DNA of 64,000 nt from Thermosulfuriphilus ammonigenes. GTDB lineage: Bacteria; Desulfobacterota; Thermodesulfobacteria; Thermodesulfobacteriales; ST65. The notes below the pieces were generated by a model. That model ran no database searches. It saw only the letters and a list, made by a program, of their open reading frames with translations, and was not told the DNA's origin. Positions 9,632 through 17,979 of the stretch are shown one piece after another. The stretch is from positions 1,666,576-1,730,575 of the forward strand of contig NZ_CP048877.1 of assembly GCF_011207455.1 (NCBI RefSeq), given 5' to 3'. Numbering within the stretch: the first letter of the stretch is position 1; every line of letters starts with the position of its first letter. The position numbers and the translations under genes are program-made.

Positions 9632-9942
9632 TGGTGGAGGACTTCGATCAAATAAAGCCCAACCGCCGTATCGAAAATATTACCTGTCTGGCCGATGACC
9701 TGGAATCTCTTCTGGTTTTCTGGTTGAACCGCCTTTTATCGCTGGCAGATATGGAGAAAATGATTTTTTGTCACTTTGGCCCCCGGATTAAGGGGCTTAG
9801 ATTGACGGGCTGGGCTGCCGGAGAGACTCTTGACCCTTCACGCCATAGGCTGGGAGTGGAGGTTAAAGGGGCTACCTATACCATGGCTAAAGTGGCCAAG
9901 GATGGTGATCTCTACGTAGCCCAGTGTGTGGTGGATGTTTAA
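9520..9942 (+). CDS. Archease, activator of RtcB
   Basis: A 140-residue archease, the small protein cofactor that lets the RNA ligase RtcB turn over many times by speeding its guanylylation. Family features are the N-terminal YEVFEHGADVGVRGFG (the H and D bind metal), SLEEAFANAAKAMF and the C-terminal aspartate (VVDV) at the metal site. I chose ATG at 9520 over ATG 9499 because family members begin three to five residues before this motif and a G-rich Shine-Dalgarno precedes it. It lies immediately ahead of rtcB, the classic pairing, and begins inside the end of comEC. Confidence 0.92.
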   Translation: MAPSYEVFEHGADVGVRGFGRSLEEAFANAAKAMFSLMVEDFDQIKPNRRIENITCLADDLESLLVFWLNRLLSLADMEKMIFCHFGPRIKGLRLTGWAAGETLDPSRHRLGVEVKGATYTMAKVAKDGDLYVAQCVVDV

Positions 9943-9963
9943 AAACAGGTAAGGAGAGGTTTT

Positions 9964-11394
9964 ATGGAGATAAAAAGCCTTGTGCAGGTAGGAGAATACG
10001 AGTGGGAGATCCCTCGAAGCGGCCAGATGCGGGTTCCGGCCCGTATCTTTGCCAGCCGGGAGCTCCTTGAGGAGATGGACGAAAAGGTCAGGGAGCAGCT
10101 ATCCAATGTAGCCACCCTTCCGGGCATCGTGGGGGCTGCCCTGGCCATGCCCGATGCCCACTGGGGCTATGGTTTTCCTATCGGTGGGGTGGCGGCCTTC
10201 GATCCGGCAGAAGGTGGGATTATCTCTGTTGGAGGAGTGGGCTACGATATCTCTTGCGGAGTAAGGACTCTGCTTACAGGTCTTAAAAAAGAGCAGATAG
10301 AACCCGTTCTGGAGACTCTCATCGAGGCCCTCTTTGTGACTATTCCGGCCGGGGTGGGTTCAGAGGGCAAAATTAAGCTTTCACCCACCCAGTTAGATGA
10401 GGTCCTGGTGGGTGGGGCCCGCTGGGCCGTAGAGAAAGGTTATGGGCTACCTGAAGATCTCGATTACATCGAGGAGAACGGCTCCCTGCCGGGGGCCGAC
10501 CCGGCCTGTGTTTCCATGGAGGCCAAAAAGAGACAGTACCGCCAGATAGGCACCCTTGGTTCAGGGAATCACTACCTTGAGGTTCAGTATGTTGCCCAAA
10601 TCTATGATCATCAGGTGGCCCGGGCCTTCGGGCTGGCTGAGGACGATGTCATCATCTCTATTCACTGCGGTTCAAGGGCCTTGGGGCATCAGATTGCCAC
10701 AGACTATCTTCGGGTTCTCTCTGGGGCCTCCCGAAAGTATGGTATCCCCATCCGGGAAAAGGAACTGGTCTGTGCCCCCATTGATAGTCCTGAGGGGCAG
10801 AGGTATTACAAGGCCATGGCCTGTGGAGTAAATTGTGCTCTGGCTAATCGGCAAGTTATCAGTCACCTTGTTCGGGAGGTCTTTGCCGAGGTGGTCCCTG
10901 AGGCCAATATCCGGGTTCTCTATGATGTTAGCCATAATACCTGCAAGATTGAAGAGCACGAGGTCGCCGGCCGTCGCCGTCGTCTCTATGTTCATCGTAA
11001 GGGTTCCACCCGGGCCTTTGGGCCGGGCCGGCCTGAATTGCCTCAGGCTTATCGAAAGGTTGGGCAGCCGGTGATAATTGGCGGTACCATGGGAACTTGT
11101 TCTTACATATTGGTGGGCACCACCGAAGGTACGACCAAGGCCTTTGGATCGGCCTGTCATGGAGCCGGTCGGGCTATGAGCCGGCATGCGGCCAAAAAGA
11201 GGTGGCGGGGGAGCGACGTGATCCAGCATCTGGCCCGACAGGGTATCGTCGTTCGAGCTAAAAGTATGCGAGGGGTGGCCGAAGAAGCCCCTTTGGCCTA
11301 TAAAGACGTTTCTAAGGTGGTCGAGGCCACCCATCTGGCCGGCTTGGCCAAAAAAGTAGCTATGGTCAAACCTTTAGGGGTAATAAAAGGTTAA
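9964..11394 (+). CDS. rtcB: RNA-splicing ligase RtcB
   Basis: GTP- and manganese-dependent ligase that joins RNA ends carrying a 2',3'-cyclic (or 3') phosphate to 5'-OH ends, in tRNA splicing or RNA repair. The 476 residues keep the metal ligands in GVGYDISCGVR (near 93), GSGNHYLEVQ (near 199), IHCGSRALGHQ (near 225) and DVSHNTCK (near 322), and the guanylylated histidine in CHGAGRAMSR (near 398). Length matches the archaeal-type family. AGGAGAGG precedes the ATG. With the archease gene 21 bases upstream it forms a complete RNA-ligation module. A thioredoxin-fold gene with an in-frame TGA starts three bases after its stop. Confidence 0.96.
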   Translation: MEIKSLVQVGEYEWEIPRSGQMRVPARIFASRELLEEMDEKVREQLSNVATLPGIVGAALAMPDAHWGYGFPIGGVAAFDPAEGGIISVGGVGYDISCGVRTLLTGLKKEQIEPVLETLIEALFVTIPAGVGSEGKIKLSPTQLDEVLVGGARWAVEKGYGLPEDLDYIEENGSLPGADPACVSMEAKKRQYRQIGTLGSGNHYLEVQYVAQIYDHQVARAFGLAEDDVIISIHCGSRALGHQIATDYLRVLSGASRKYGIPIREKELVCAPIDSPEGQRYYKAMACGVNCALANRQVISHLVREVFAEVVPEANIRVLYDVSHNTCKIEEHEVAGRRRRLYVHRKGSTRAFGPGRPELPQAYRKVGQPVIIGGTMGTCSYILVGTTEGTTKAFGSACHGAGRAMSRHAAKKRWRGSDVIQHLARQGIVVRAKSMRGVAEEAPLAYKDVSKVVEATHLAGLAKKVAMVKPLGVIKG

Positions 11395-11397
11395 AAA

Positions 11398-11865
11398 ATG
11401 CTTAAGCCAGGAGACCGAACTTGGAAGTTCAAAGTCCAGATTGTCTCTGGGCCATGGAAGGGGCTTTCCTGTTTTGTCTGAACCTATAAAGGGGCCCCGA
11501 CCTTGCTTGCCTTCTTTAACGGTGAGGGGCTGGCAGTCCGCCAGTTGGCGGCCAAAGTGGATGAAATATATCGTTTCTATGAACCTCGGGGGCTAAGGGC
11601 TGGTTTTGTCTTTTTGGCCTCTCAACCTTCACCTGAATTTATCTCCTGGGCCAGAAAGCTTGTGGCTCCGGTAGCCACTGTTCCCCAAGAAGGTGAGAAA
11701 GAGATCAGAGAAAAATATCTCTTAAATGAAGATTTTCAGAACCTGATTCTTCTTTCACGTCTTAATCAGATAAGGGAGGTTTTTTATAATCTCCAGCCTG
11801 TTAAGTTAGAAGAGTTCGTTCGTCGGCTAGAGGTGTTCTGGAATGACCCTCTGCTTTTGGGTTGA
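11398..11865 (+). CDS. Thioredoxin-fold protein with in-frame TGA (candidate selenoprotein or interrupted gene)
   Basis: Reading from the ATG at 11398, which has AAAGG at 11386-11390, gives 27 codons, a TGA at 11479-11481, then 127 further codons in the same frame to a second TGA at 11863-11865. The translation is continuous across the first TGA. It starts with a peroxiredoxin-type MLKPGDR, has the strand-forming KGAPTLLAFFN just after it, and runs through a typical alternating strand/helix pattern. If UGA is read as selenocysteine the product has a CxxU pair (C-F-V-U). The usual CxxC position after LLAFF is instead GEGL. Alternatives are a nonsense change from CGA or TGG, or translation of only the part from TTG 11503. 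No selenocysteine machinery lies in this window. Confidence 0.5.
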
Positions 11866-11887
11866 TTCTGGCTTTTAGGAGGAGACT

Positions 11888-12241
11888 ATGGAGAAGGATT
11901 GCATTTTTTGTAAAATTATCAAGGGAGAGGTTCCGGCAGACTTTGTCTATCAGGACAATGATGTGGTGGCCTTTAAGGATATTAACCCCCAAGCCCCGGT
12001 CCATATCTTGGTGGTTCCCAGGGAGCATATAGCTTCGGTAAACAGCCTCACCGAGGCCAAGGCAGATCTTATTGCCAAAGTTATTCTAACCGGGAAGAAG
12101 GTGGCTGAGAAATTGAATATAGCCCAAACAGGCTACAAACTCCTATTTAATGTAGAGCGGGGAGGTGGGCAGGTTATTTTTCATCTTCACCTCCACTTGC
12201 TGGGAGGTTGGAAATCTGGTCCAGAAAGCCTTTATATTTAA
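11888..12241 (+). CDS. HIT-family nucleotide hydrolase (HinT-like)
   Basis: A 117-residue histidine-triad protein. HinT-type members hydrolyse adenosine phosphoramidates and related AMP conjugates as homodimers. It begins with the zinc-type CIFCKIIKGEVPA segment (residues 5-17), contains DINPQAPVHILVVPREH (around 37-53) and ends with the triad HLHLHLLGG, in which the central His is the catalytic nucleophile. TAGGAGGAG precedes the ATG at 11888. It is probably the last gene of the run that includes rtcB, since a 400-base gap follows. Confidence 0.93.
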   Translation: MEKDCIFCKIIKGEVPADFVYQDNDVVAFKDINPQAPVHILVVPREHIASVNSLTEAKADLIAKVILTGKKVAEKLNIAQTGYKLLFNVERGGGQVIFHLHLHLLGGWKSGPESLYI

Positions 12242-12440
12242 AGAAATCCTTTGACTAAAGAGAACCCTTCCGGGGAGCCCCTTGAAGGGAACTTTATCCC
12301 GGGAGGAAATTTAAGACTATCGGGAAAAGATCGATAAGGACCACAACGCGCCTTTAGGCTCCATAAAAGAGAGACCCCCGGGCCGTTTGGGACCCGGGGG
12401 CGACGACCGTTACCCAACCTCCATGGGTTTCAAATAAAAA

Positions 12441-12471
12441 AGCCCTTGAGGGGAGTCTCCCCTCAAGGGCT
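12441..12471 (-). terminator. Perfect 14-bp hairpin; minus-strand terminator or HspR-like operator
   Basis: The arms are AGCCCTTGAGGGGA and its exact complement, separated by GTC. On the minus strand the hairpin is followed by six T, the form of an intrinsic terminator. The core CTTGAG...CTCAAG with 11 intervening bases also resembles the HAIR operator of HspR (same half-sites, nine intervening bases). It lies 175 bases before clpB, a usual HspR target. Confidence 0.5.
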
Positions 12472-12495
12472 ATCATGGCCCATACAGTATTTTCT

Positions 12496-12524
12496 CTTTT
12501 AGCCCAGGTCTTTCTTTTTGTCAA
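12496..12524 (-). promoter_or_regulatory. Possible minus-strand promoter into the hairpins
   Basis: On the minus strand TTGACA (12519-12524) is followed after 17 bases by TAAAAG (12496-12501). A transcript from here would reach the 14-bp hairpin and T-run after only some 50 bases, which suggests a very short RNA or a chance match. Confidence 0.3.
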
Positions 12525-12555
12525 GTTTTAAATGATCCTCCCTATCGGGGTTTGG

Positions 12556-12584
12556 TTGACACCCGTTAAGGCCATTCTTACCTT
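12556..12584 (+). promoter_or_regulatory. Probable clpB promoter
   Basis: TTGACA at 12556-12561 and TACCTT at 12579-12584 are separated by 17 bases, ending about 60 bases before the clpB start. The -35 box is perfect and the -10 box is weak, as often seen in regulated heat-shock promoters. No CIRCE element is present. Confidence 0.5.
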
Positions 12585-12645
12585 CCATGGCGCAAGATGT
12601 CCTAAAGAAATCCCAAAAGAAATCAAGCAACGGAGGTAAGCATAT

Positions 12646-15237
12646 ATGAGAATGGATAAATTCACCTTTAAGTCTCAAGAAGCTCTGCAAAATGCTCAGC
12701 AGATGGCAGAGTCTGCTGGAAATCAGCAACTTGAGCCTGAACATCTTTTGAAAGCCCTGGTGGAACAAGAGGGGGGGCTTGTCCCCATAATTTTGGAACG
12801 CCTGGGGATAAATTCATCCTTGGTGGCCGCGGACCTTGAGGAAGAGCTTTCCAAGCTTCCCAAGGTGGGGGGGCCTGGGTTTCAGGTCTATGTTTCCCCA
12901 GCCCTTAAACAGGTTCTTGATCGAGCCTTCAAAATCGCGGCCGAGATGCGGGATGAGTTTGTCTCCGTGGAACATCTTTTGTTGGCCATTTTGGAATCCG
13001 GTACCCCTGCAGCTCAGATCCTGGCCCGTAGGGGAGTTACCAAGGAGGCTGCTACTGAGGTCATAAAATCCATTCGGGGCAATCAAAGAGTAACTGACCA
13101 AAGTCCAGAAGATAAATATCAGGCCCTGGAGAAGTTTGGCCGCGACCTTACAGCTCTGGCCAAGGCAGGAAAGCTTGATCCAGTTATCGGTCGAGATGAA
13201 GAGATCCGCCGGGTAATCCAAATTCTCTCCCGGCGCACCAAAAATAACCCGGTTCTGGTGGGCGAACCCGGTGTGGGTAAGACAGCCATTGTCGAGGGTC
13301 TGGCTCAAAGAATCGTCGCTGGCGATGTTCCCGAACCCCTCAAGGATAAACGTATCATTCAGCTAGACATGGGAGCTCTTATTGCCGGGGCCAAGTTCCG
13401 GGGAGAATTCGAGGAGCGTCTTAAGGCTGTCTTAAAAGAGGTGGAGCAGAGCGAGGGCGAAATTATCATGTTCATCGATGAGATCCACACCCTGGTAGGA
13501 GCTGGGGCCGCCGAGGGGGCTATGGATGCCTCCAACATGCTCAAGCCAGCCCTGGCCAGGGGGGAGCTCCATTGTATTGGGGCTACCACCCTCGATGAAT
13601 ACCGCAAATATATAGAAAAAGATCCGGCCTTAGAGCGTCGGTTCCAGCCTGTTTATGTAGATGAGCCCACTGTAGAGGAGGCCATTGCTATCCTTAGAGG
13701 GCTCAAAGAAAAGTATGAGGTCCACCATGGAGTACGAATCACCGATAGCGCCATTATTGCCGCCGTGACCCTCTCACACCGCTACATTACGGATCGTTAT
13801 CTCCCTGATAAGGCCATAGACCTTATTGACGAGGCCGCTGCCAAATTGCGGATCGAAATCGACTCTCTTCCCAGCGAGATTGACGAAATCGAACGCAAAA
13901 TTATGCAGCTTGAGATCGAACGTGAGGCCCTGAAAAAGGAAACCGATCCGGCGGCCAGAGAGCGGCTGGCCAAGTTAGAGTCCACCCTTGAAGATCTCCG
14001 CCGCCAGGCAGAGGAGATGAAGGCCCACTGGCGGAAGGAGAAAGAGGTCATTCAGGAGATACGCAAGATCAAGGAAAGGATTGACCAGCTGCGTATTGAG
14101 GCCCAGCAGGCCGAGCGTCAGGGGGATCTTACCAGGGTAGCCGAGATCATCTACGGTCGCATCCCTGAGCTTGAAAGGCGTCTTGAGGAACTTAACCAGC
14201 AGTTGGCGGAAATTCAGAAAGAAAAGAGTTTCCTCAAAGAGGAGGTTGATGCTGAAGATATTGCCGAGATAGTCTCCAAGTGGACGGGAATCCCTGTCTC
14301 CCGGTTGCTCGAAAGCGAGCGGGAGAAGCTCCTTAAGATGGAAGAACGGATTGCTCAACGGGTGGTCGGTCAGGAAGAAGCCATTCGAGCTGTGGCGAAT
14401 GCTGTCCGGAGAGCCCGGGCTGGTCTTAAGGATCCTAATCGTCCCATTGGATCTTTTATCTTTCTTGGGCCTACTGGAGTGGGTAAGACGGAGCTGGCCA
14501 AGGCCTTGGCAGAGTTTATGTTCGATACCGAACAGGCCATGATTCGGATTGATATGTCTGAATATATGGAAAAGCACTCTGTCGCCCGGCTCATTGGTGC
14601 TCCTCCAGGCTATGTAGGATACGAAGAGGGAGGTTATCTTACGGAGGCCGTGAGGCGTCGGCCTTATTCGGTGATCCTCTTTGATGAGATAGAAAAGGCC
14701 CATCCAGATGTCTTCAACATTCTGCTTCAGATCCTTGACGACGGCCGGCTAACTGATGGGAAGGGCCGGACCGTGGACTTCCGTAACACCATCATCATCA
14801 TGACCTCCAATATTGGTAGCCAATGGATTCAGGAACTCGGTCCCGAAAATCGGACTGAAATGGAGCGCCGGGTGATGGAGGCCTTGAGGGCTAGCTTCCG
14901 GCCCGAATTTCTCAACCGGGTTGATGAGATTATCATTTTCCATGCCCTGACCAAAGAGCACCTTAAGAAGATTGTTGATATTCAGGTGCGCTATCTCCAG
15001 AGACGCCTTGAGGATCGGCGGATAACCATCACCCTGACAGAGGCGGCCAAGGATTGGCTGGCCCAGGTAGGTTATGATCCAGTCTATGGGGCCCGGCCAC
15101 TTAAGAGGGCTATCCAGCGCTATGTAGAGGATCCTTTGGCCCTTAAGATTCTTGATGGGACTTTTAAAGACGGAGACCATGTCGTCGTTGATTATGATGA
15201 GGTCACCAAAAACCTTGTCTTCAGAAAAGGAGATTAG
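12646..15237 (+). CDS. clpB: Protein disaggregase ClpB
   Basis: Hexameric AAA+ chaperone that, with DnaK, pulls proteins out of heat-induced aggregates. The 863 residues match the family length. They comprise a Clp N domain with two repeats (1-145), AAA+ module 1 (Walker [10 protein letters not shown] near 206; Walker [12 protein letters not shown] near 274), the ClpB-specific coiled-coil middle domain (about 400-525), AAA+ module 2 (GPTGVGKTE near 607; [11 protein letters not shown] near 674) and the C-terminal D2-small domain. GGAGG lies ahead of ATG 12646. The gene stands alone with its own promoter and a strong terminator. An HspR-like regulator gene lies 5 kb upstream. Confidence 0.97.
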   Translation: MRMDKFTFKSQEALQNAQQMAESAGNQQLEPEHLLKALVEQEGGLVPIILERLGINSSLVAADLEEELSKLPKVGGPGFQVYVSPALKQVLDRAFKIAAEMRDEFVSVEHLLLAILESGTPAAQILARRGVTKEAATEVIKSIRGNQRVTDQSPEDKYQALEKFGRDLTALAKAGKLDPVIGRDEEIRRVIQILSRRTKNNPVLVGEPGVGKTAIVEGLAQRIVAGDVPEPLKDKRIIQLDMGALIAGAKFRGEFEERLKAVLKEVEQSEGEIIMFIDEIHTLVGAGAAEGAMDASNMLKPALARGELHCIGATTLDEYRKYIEKDPALERRFQPVYVDEPTVEEAIAILRGLKEKYEVHHGVRITDSAIIAAVTLSHRYITDRYLPDKAIDLIDEAAAKLRIEIDSLPSEIDEIERKIMQLEIEREALKKETDPAARERLAKLESTLEDLRRQAEEMKAHWRKEKEVIQEIRKIKERIDQLRIEAQQAERQGDLTRVAEIIYGRIPELERRLEELNQQLAEIQKEKSFLKEEVDAEDIAEIVSKWTGIPVSRLLESEREKLLKMEERIAQRVVGQEEAIRAVANAVRRARAGLKDPNRPIGSFIFLGPTGVGKTELAKALAEFMFDTEQAMIRIDMSEYMEKHSVARLIGAPPGYVGYEEGGYLTEAVRRRPYSVILFDEIEKAHPDVFNILLQILDDGRLTDGKGRTVDFRNTIIIMTSNIGSQWIQELGPENRTEMERRVMEALRASFRPEFLNRVDEIIIFHALTKEHLKKIVDIQVRYLQRRLEDRRITITLTEAAKDWLAQVGYDPVYGARPLKRAIQRYVEDPLALKILDGTFKDGDHVVVDYDEVTKNLVFRKGD

Positions 15238-15248
15238 TTCTTGGGGAG

Positions 15249-15280
15249 GGAGAAGGCCGGTTAACCGGCCTTCTCCTTTT
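15249..15280 (+). terminator. clpB terminator
   Basis: A perfect 12-bp GC-rich stem (GGAGAAGGCCGG and its complement) with a TTAA loop, followed by four T, begins 11 bases after the clpB stop codon. Confidence 0.9.
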
Positions 15281-15404
15281 AAGGGCCAAAGGCCGAAATT
15301 AAGGTTTGGGAAAAGCCCCTAAGGCTAGGGTAACTTCTTTCCCTCTTTGATCTTTATTGTGATTCCTCTCGCTGATAACACCTGCGGGAATTTATAAAAT
15401 ATTG

Positions 15405-15433
15405 AAAACTGGCCATACCTCAGGCCAGTTTTT
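15405..15433. terminator. Bidirectional terminator
   Basis: Ten-base arms AAAACTGGCC/GGCCAGTTTT flank an eight-base loop, with A on the left and T on the right. It sits between clpB and the convergent lipoprotein gene and can stop transcription from either side. Confidence 0.75.
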
Positions 15434-15469
15434 GAGAGTCTAAACCTAAATAGAAACCCGGGCTTTTAG

Positions 15470-16018
15470 TTAATAGAGAATTTGCCCCAGATGTTCGGCC
15501 ATGAGTTTTATGACCGTGGCTGCGGAGGGAGCTGGTCCAGTGCGGATATCAATCCCGGGTGGATACTCCCCATAGGTTCCATAGGGAACAGTAGCGGACT
15601 CTTCTAGGTGAAGGTAGGGAGTCCACCGGGGAAGGGAATATATCTCTATCTCTGTCTCTACCGCGCCGCCACCGGTTGGGGCAGGCGGAAGAAGATAATT
15701 TATCCTACCCAGGAGGATATAGTCACAACCCTTTAGGCGTTGCCCCTTTAAAATAGGCCTTCCTTTAAGGAGCCTTATTTTTACCGGTAGATGGACTTCG
15801 AGCAGGGCATCACGGTATATCCTGGCGATGGCAGCTCCCAGCTGATCTGTCTGAGCCTCAAAGGTGGAGATACAAAAGGTACGATCGGCTTCAATAGGGC
15901 CGGTGGGGCCAAGATAGACTCGGGGACCACTGGTTTCGATCTGGGGAGGGCGGACCAGGGTACAACCCCAAAGACCAAAGAAGACCACCAGGAGACAAAG
16001 GCTGGGATAGTATCTCAT
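15470..16018 (-). CDS. Hypothetical lipoprotein
   Basis: A 182-residue protein with a lipoprotein signal peptide (lipobox LWGC, cysteine at residue 19), so probably anchored in the outer membrane or facing the periplasm. The body (FCISTFEAQTDQL, then strands around DYILLGRINYLLPP) has the look of a small alpha/beta fold, but I do not recognise a family. It overlaps the preceding small lipoprotein gene by ATGA, implying translational coupling, so the two probably work together. No function is assigned. Confidence 0.75.
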   Translation of the reverse strand: MRYYPSLCLLVVFFGLWGCTLVRPPQIETSGPRVYLGPTGPIEADRTFCISTFEAQTDQLGAAIARIYRDALLEVHLPVKIRLLKGRPILKGQRLKGCDYILLGRINYLLPPAPTGGGAVETEIEIYSLPRWTPYLHLEESATVPYGTYGEYPPGIDIRTGPAPSAATVIKLMAEHLGQILY

Positions 16019-16236
16019 TTTATCTCCGAAAAGGCCCTCCCGGAGCTTTCAGCGTAGATCAGGCTGGCCCGAATCCGACTAGGGGGGTGAGAATAAACAG
16101 GCTTTTCCTGAGCGCGGCTGAGAGAATAGATTCCCACGGCCGGGGCCATTTTGAGGGCCAAGCTTGAACCGCCGCCACAGCCGCTAAGAATCCCGCCTAT
16201 TAAGACTGAGAGTAAGACAAAGGGCCATCGTTTCAT
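16015..16236 (-). CDS. Small hypothetical lipoprotein
   Basis: A 73-residue protein with an N-terminal signal and a lipobox ending in LSGC (cysteine near residue 20), followed by a Gly/Ser-rich linker and about 45 residues with no recognised domain. AAGAGATG context and a stop that overlaps the next start by four bases (ATGA) support a real, coupled gene. It could be a lipid-anchored partner of the neighbouring lipoprotein. Confidence 0.65.
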   Translation of the reverse strand: MKRWPFVLLSVLIGGILSGCGGGSSLALKMAPAVGIYSLSRAQEKPVYSHPPSRIRASLIYAESSGRAFSEIK

Positions 16237-16423
16237 CTCTTACTCCTCTAATCCACCATTTTACTTTTCTTTTTATCGGCCTTAATGATCGCTTGTTTTA
16301 GTCTTTTATTATCCCTTTTAGCCTTATTAAGGACCTCAAGGCTTGGCCTTTTAAGTCAAAAATCTTGGCGGTGCTATTTGAGTCTTGTAAAAAGGCCCAC
16401 TTTATATTTGGCTAGGCGTTTCT

Positions 16424-17173
16424 TTATTGTGTTTTCCCCTCCGGGGCTGTCTTGTTCAAGGCCCAGAGCATCTGGCGGCAGAACCCTCTGATTATCTGAA
16501 CTTCTTGAGCGGTTAACTCCAGGCGCCCCATGAATCTCCGGATATTGGTCAGATAGACCTGACGGGTATCTTTGGGAATGAAGCCGATTCGGTCAAATAG
16601 TTCTTCCAGATGGCGATACATGGCCTCGGTTTCGGCAAAAGTGGCCAGACGGGACTGGGGGAGCCTGGGAGATCTCCCGGAGGTGAAAAGCTCGTAGAGG
16701 ACAACCACCACTGCCTGGGCTAGATTGAGGGAGGGAAACTCCGCCGTTGGAATAGTAATGGCTGTATGACAGTAGAAAAGTTCGGCGTTAGAAAGTCCTC
16801 GGTGTTCGGGGCCAAAGAGAAAGGCGACTTTATTTTTTTGGCTTAAGCCAGCCAGATGGGGGGCGATTTTTCGGGGAGTCTCAAACACTCGGCGATGACG
16901 TCCTAGACGGGCGGTAGTCCCTACGATGTAGGCATAGGGTTCAAGGGCCTCCCTAAGATCCTCAAAAACACGCAAATTGCGGGCAATATCAGCAGCTTCA
17001 TGGGTGGCCATCTTTAAGATGGCCTCTTCATCCCACCTCTCTGGGGCCACGACCACTAAATCTTTAACTCCAAAGTTTTTGCAGGCCCTGGCCGCGGCCC
17101 CGATATTTTCGGGGTAGCGAGGTGAGACTAAAATAACGGCAATGTTTTCCATGTTGATGATCAGCTCCGGCAT
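16424..17173 (-). CDS. trmJ: TrmJ-type tRNA 2'-O-methyltransferase (SPOUT family)
   Basis: Predicted to methylate the ribose 2'-OH of residue 32 in certain tRNAs using S-adenosylmethionine. The 249 residues carry SPOUT knot motifs: the N-terminal LVSPRYPENIGAAARAC with its catalytic arginine, VAFLFGPEHRGLSNAEL (around 130-146) and the knot segment IPTAEFPSLNLAQAVVVVLYE (around 158-178). A helical C-terminal extension typical of TrmJ follows. The start at 17173 overlaps the upstream nucleoside phosphorylase by 13 bases; a start at Met8 (17152) is also possible. Other TrmH-group-1 methyltransferases with different targets cannot be excluded. Confidence 0.85.
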   Translation of the reverse strand: MPELIINMENIAVILVSPRYPENIGAAARACKNFGVKDLVVVAPERWDEEAILKMATHEAADIARNLRVFEDLREALEPYAYIVGTTARLGRHRRVFETPRKIAPHLAGLSQKNKVAFLFGPEHRGLSNAELFYCHTAITIPTAEFPSLNLAQAVVVVLYELFTSGRSPRLPQSRLATFAETEAMYRHLEELFDRIGFIPKDTRQVYLTNIRRFMGRLELTAQEVQIIRGFCRQMLWALNKTAPEGKTQ

Positions 17174-17856
17174 AGATCCTTCCAGATAAGTCTAACCACC
17201 TTCTCCCCTATCTTCTGAGTCTTTTCTCGGTGATCCTCCCATTTATCTCCTAAACGGTCGGTTACTAAAAGGACACAGGAAATCTTAAGGTCTAAAAATT
17301 GACCCACCTGCATCAAGGAAGAGATCTCCATGTCTAAGGCCCCAACCCCTCTTTTTTTTAGCTCCGAGACAAAAGCTATGGTTTCCCGGAAAGGGGCATC
17401 TGTGGAGGCGACAGGCCCTTCTTTAACCTGAAAGCCGGCTCTAATTAAGAGGCTTTTTAGTTGCTTCTGCCCCTCGTGCCAGGGGCGGCTTAAAGAATCG
17501 GGATAGTGGCGACTTACCCCCTCAAAGGAAAGCCCTTCTGTAGGCAGAAAGATCTCACCGGGCGAGATATCCTCGCTCAGGGAACCGCACCAGCCGAAGA
17601 TGGTCACCTCCTTTATGTTACAGGCCTTCAAGGTCTCCAGAACCATGATCGCATGGGGTGCAGAGAGTGAAGGTCCGACTAAAAAGCCTTCTTTTTGTCG
17701 GACTATCCGGCAATAAGGGAGCCTTAGAGATTTAGGCCTTTGGCAAAGCCCCCGGGCCAGAGACCAGAAATCTCTGCTGGTGAGGATAAAAAAGCCCTTG
17801 GGAGGAAGACTTAGTCCTTCTGGACAGACGGGCTCTATAAACCGTGGTTCGGCCAT
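17161..17856 (-). CDS. Nucleoside phosphorylase/nucleosidase family protein
   Basis: A 231-residue member of the PNP/UDP phosphorylase superfamily. Visible signatures are the phosphate/ribose region IFGWCGSLSEDISPGEIFLP (about 82-101), a DMEISSLMQVG segment near 177 equivalent to the ribose-binding VEMEAAA motif, and the VTDRLGD strand near 201. The usual GxxGG is GWCGS here. The substrate cannot be read from sequence; purine or uridine phosphorylase and MTA/SAH nucleosidase are all in this fold. It is translated just ahead of trmJ with a short overlap. Confidence 0.75.
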   Translation of the reverse strand: MAEPRFIEPVCPEGLSLPPKGFFILTSRDFWSLARGLCQRPKSLRLPYCRIVRQKEGFLVGPSLSAPHAIMVLETLKACNIKEVTIFGWCGSLSEDISPGEIFLPTEGLSFEGVSRHYPDSLSRPWHEGQKQLKSLLIRAGFQVKEGPVASTDAPFRETIAFVSELKKRGVGALDMEISSLMQVGQFLDLKISCVLLVTDRLGDKWEDHREKTQKIGEKVVRLIWKDLCRS

Positions 17857-17928
17857 CGTTATAAGGTGATAAATCTTAAATCTACTTTCAGCTTAAAGAA
17901 AGAAGCTTTGAGAAGAGTAGTCCAAAGT

Positions 17929-17966
17929 AAAAAAGGAAAGGGGAGGGCACTTATGGGTGCCCTCCC
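17929..17966 (-). terminator. Terminator after the PhnD-like gene
   Basis: On the minus strand, ten-base arms (GGGAGGGCAC/GTGCCCTCCC, 17941-17966) are followed by a T-rich run (17929-17940). It lies 14 bases after the stop of the phnD-like gene. Confidence 0.85.
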
Positions 17967-17979
17967 TAAGGGGGGCCTT

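Larger units (their letters stand above)
12242..12645. other. 404-base non-coding gap rich in hairpins
   Basis: No believable protein gene lies here. I see three inverted repeats: 12265-12289 (arms CCCTTC/GAAGGG), 12375-12400 (arms CCCCCGGG/CCCGGGGG) and 12441-12471 (14-base perfect arms, three-base loop). A plus-strand promoter leads to clpB, and a possible minus-strand promoter points back at the hairpins. Read on the minus strand, the two downstream hairpins are each followed by T-rich runs. I could not match the region to 6S, SRP, tmRNA or any riboswitch I know. Confidence 0.6.

Noticed and set aside
10672-11334. 220-codon minus-strand ORF inside rtcB
   Set aside because: Antisense to rtcB catalytic motifs; low-complexity translation and no partner genes.
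12242-12645. 6S, SRP or tmRNA gene
   Set aside because: No long closing stem with central bubble, no SRP helix 8 tetraloop segment and no tRNA-like ends were found.
12499-12768. 89-codon minus-strand ORF across the clpB start
   Set aside because: It would run through the clpB promoter and start codon and has no ribosome-binding site.
13975-14703. 242-codon minus-strand ORF inside clpB
   Set aside because: Antisense shadow of the second half of clpB, without a Shine-Dalgarno or recognised motif.
16285-16491. 68-codon plus-strand ORF between small lipoprotein and trmJ
   Set aside because: Hydrophobic run arises from T-rich non-coding sequence and the end lies antisense to trmJ; no Shine-Dalgarno.
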